From assembly GCA_002386525.1 (NCBI GenBank), contig DGIS01000034.1, forward strand, positions 6,878 to 70,877: a DNA stretch of 64,000 nt, written 5' to 3'. The position numbers and the translations under genes are program-made. Source of the DNA: Sphingobacterium sp. UBA4616. Its GTDB lineage: Bacteria > Bacteroidota > Bacteroidia > Sphingobacteriales > Sphingobacteriaceae. Positions 63,201 to 64,000 of the stretch are shown one piece after another. Positions within the stretch are counted from its first letter, which is position 1; each line of letters begins with the position of its first letter. The notes beneath the pieces are model-generated. The model worked only from the letters and a program-made list of their open reading frames with translations. It was not told the origin of the DNA and searched no databases.

Positions 63201-63823
63201 CCACTGATAACCTCCTGAAGCACAACATGCATTTCTTCAATGCCAGTGGTACTTTTTTCTAGCCCCTGATACCCTACATTTGAAAATATCAAAATACTGT
63301 TTGCGGCTGGCAACTGGATCGTAAATCTCCCATCCTGATCTGTTACTGTGGAGATATTGGTACCTTTTACGCTAATTGTCGTTCCGACAAGTATCTGCCC
63401 CTTTCCATTGACGACCTTACCACTAATACGCCGCTGCAGAGTTTCTTTAGGTTCGGAAATCATTGGATTTCTTTTAGGCTTTATCACGATCACCTCATCT
63501 TTTTTAACCCATTCCAGGTCCAGAGGCGCTACGATGGCATTTAAGGCATCGTCCAATTTGGCATGCTGTATATTGACTGACAGACGCGTCTGCGCGAGCG
63601 CCTTGCCATTCAAGAAAAAATTGACACCACTCTGCTTTTGTAGATCACGCATTACCTGGTTTAGGGTCACATGTTTTGCGGTTAAATTTATGGTCTGCGC
63701 ATTTCCTTCCGCAAATAGTTGCATAGCAGTCAGCAAGGAAATGAGTACGATCAATTTCATAATCAGTATACTTCGTAAAGTTAAACTCCACGGGTGTAGC
63801 CTAACAAATGGATAAAAAATCAT
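60224..63823 (-). CDS. SusC-family TonB-dependent transporter with N-terminal STN domain
   Basis: The 1199-residue outer-membrane transporter has a signal sequence (hydrophobic MKLIVLISLLTAMQLFA within the first 40 residues). An STN domain follows (about 45-115, VTLNQVMRDLQKQSGVNF), then a carboxypeptidase-regulatory-like domain (about 130-205), the plug (GLDEVVVVGYGSQKRANVIG and ATAAIYGSLGSNGVI) and the barrel. The STN domain is the signalling part that touches a FecR-type anti-sigma factor, so the operon is probably controlled by an ECF sigma/FecR pair encoded just past the right edge. Either the first ATG or the inner one at MKLIVL could be the start. Confidence 0.94.
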   Translation of the reverse strand: MIFYPFVRLHPWSLTLRSILIMKLIVLISLLTAMQLFAEGNAQTINLTAKHVTLNQVMRDLQKQSGVNFFLNGKALAQTRLSVNIQHAKLDDALNAIVAPLDLEWVKKDEVIVIKPKRNPMISEPKETLQRRISGKVVNGKGQILVGTTISVKGTNISTVTDQDGRFTIQLPAANSILIFSNVGYQGLEKSTTGIEEMHVVLQEVISGLDEVVVVGYGSQKRANVIGAVSTVNGSSVENRSTATLSSSLAGLAAGVNVQNTTGKPGADGANILIRGKGTLNNTSPLVVIDGIVGSMDAVNPNDVESISILKDAATAAIYGSLGSNGVILITTKKGAKGKNNVSYTGMVSMLQPNNVPEFITDYAQHMRLVNEGFKNLGQAAVYTDATINLWEEAKRNPKGFTEFGIPNEVAYPNTNWGDVLFGQRKLLQNHNLSLNGGNDNTQYLFSVGYFNNPGTMPETGADKVRMRINLQSKVAKFLTVGTQTFGDMQNLSVADVVTAYSYLTQTVPGVYPYYNGVYGFPAAAEESATANNALAFLNGMGGKNQVNRFNTTLFAKLDLMRGLQFESKVNYNYAYNETNSHQVPYEKWNFATNKLSTAALAAGQITTQYGVTKSYNVIIDNVLRYSGSFGKHDVGGILGYNEQYFNQYNIGAAKLGLVHPDLTTFNSATTMSSITGDELDYGLRSFFGRANYAYDNKYLAEAVVRYDGSSRFGTAKRWGFFPAFSAGWRISEESFMRPLKSFFSDLRIRASWGKTGNNASPGNYDHLPSYGAVNYSFNNQAVRGLAQTKLGNDLLHWETTTTTNVGFTATALKNKLTVEFDAYRAYTDGILYVPTIPSTVGTATAATMNIAEVSKRGIELTVGYQDKINSFKYGLSANFAYNTNRVEKYKGALSEGYVTDAAGNRVYQSNIGMVSNGVNQRILEGHEINEFYLYNVYRGSGSHFLADGSVDKNGGPHDGMIRTEQDMAWLKAMVDAGYSFQPADGIDPTKIWYGDLIYSDMNADGIYGNVYDQRFMGKRATPAFNYGLSINMAYKGFDASMIWSASSGMSYYWNELYLNSSIVAQGKSMSALVANDHYYYNAANPSDPNNQIDGYYPRLKGVTDAQNGRTSDYYLYNASFVKLRNLQLGYTLPESLSNRFSIAKLRIYLAGENLLTWTKFPGLDPEIGPASNDPALINSSVVNYPTMRQYSLGLNLTF

Positions 63824-63937
63824 ATGTTTGTACGGTTTGTATGTTATTTATAAATGGTTATCAAAATATGCCCTTGGGCAACACTTATAAGTATATGCAT
63901 CCAATTCAAGGCAGTGCCCCCCAGCACTGCCCTTTTT
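63823..63937 (+). ncRNA. Candidate antisense/leader small RNA opposite the susC leader
   Basis: On the plus strand a full match to the -7 element (TATGTTTG, 63823-63830) is followed about 80 bases later by a strong hairpin and T-run at 63910-63937, with no plus-strand gene in between. The predicted RNA of about 100 bases would be antisense to the susC leader. No TTG is found at -33. The call rests on these signals only. Confidence 0.3.
63910..63937 (+). terminator. Orphan plus-strand terminator upstream of susC
   Basis: GGCAGTGC (63910-63917) pairs with GCACTGCC (63924-63931) around CCCCCA, followed by C and five T on the plus strand. On the minus strand there is no T-run, so it does not fit as a terminator of a gene to the right. 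Confidence 0.65.
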
Positions 63938-64000
63938 GTCTTGCGTATACCTTTCTTAGGCTTAGGTAGAATCCATAATCATTTCTTTTTTCATCGTTAT

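Overview
The window looks like chromosomal DNA of a Bacteroidota member of the Sphingobacteriaceae, most likely Sphingobacterium. This is inferred from gene content (SusC/SusD pairs, a hybrid two-component regulator, DUF4286, DUF6600, Mla genes without a plasmid context), from promoters of the Bacteroidota type (TTG, 17-20 bases, TAnnTTTG), and from weak Shine-Dalgarno signals. No phage, transposase, CRISPR array or origin was recognised. One tRNA gene, tRNA-Pro(GGG), lies at 25651-25724.

The first 25 kb is mostly core genome. At the left edge a perfect 38-bp palindrome covers the -33 element of a promoter for a LolD/LolE-like ABC transporter whose permease carries a long His/Asp/Glu-rich loop, followed by a secreted DUF3299 protein; together they look like a metal (zinc?) system. 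Next on the minus strand is a dedA-ppa-CorC/HlyC-rsmE operon, then an HIT protein, greA, and a response regulator/histidine kinase pair cotranscribed with an S9 prolyl-oligopeptidase homologue that has lost its catalytic Ser and His. DUF4286, an rluA-type gene with two small Cys-containing membrane proteins, and an mlaEFD lipid-transport operon follow. Then come a DUF6600 lipoprotein, pncB with an overlapping methyltransferase, an ECF sigma / HEAT-repeat anti-sigma / DUF4097 operon, an FMN reductase, VF530 and a J-domain-KTSC protein.

From the tRNA-Pro gene to the right end the window is almost wholly glycan-utilisation loci. Locus 1 (25.9-34.9 kb) is a SusC/SusD pair divergent from a giant hybrid two-component sensor, with no enzymes. 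Locus 2 (35.0-50.9 kb) is a maltodextrin operon: a surface GH13 lipoprotein, SusC, SusD, SusE, a periplasmic GH13, beta-phosphoglucomutase, GH65 maltose phosphorylase (general acid Glu487) and an MFS sugar transporter. It is preceded by a LacI regulator, and two GGGAAC/GTTCCC operators lie 101 bp apart between regulator and operon. In this scheme starch is cut outside the cell, imported, trimmed in the periplasm, moved inward as maltose and split by phosphorolysis to glucose and beta-glucose-1-phosphate.

Locus 3 (51.4 kb to the right edge) carries an STN-containing SusC, SusD, a single 880-residue protein that fuses a GH88 unsaturated uronyl hydrolase to a GH29 alpha-L-fucosidase, an SGNH esterase, a second GH29 enzyme and a Tat-exported Gfo/Idh/MocA oxidoreductase. 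This suggests a fucosylated, uronic-acid-containing polysaccharide as substrate. An array of degenerate repeats with an 11-bp period lies between loci 2 and 3.

The points most worth a second look are the dead S9 peptidase tied to a two-component system, the GH88-GH29 fusion, the 11-bp periodic array, the operator palindromes, and three promoter-plus-terminator units without a protein that may encode small RNAs, two of them divergent from susC genes.
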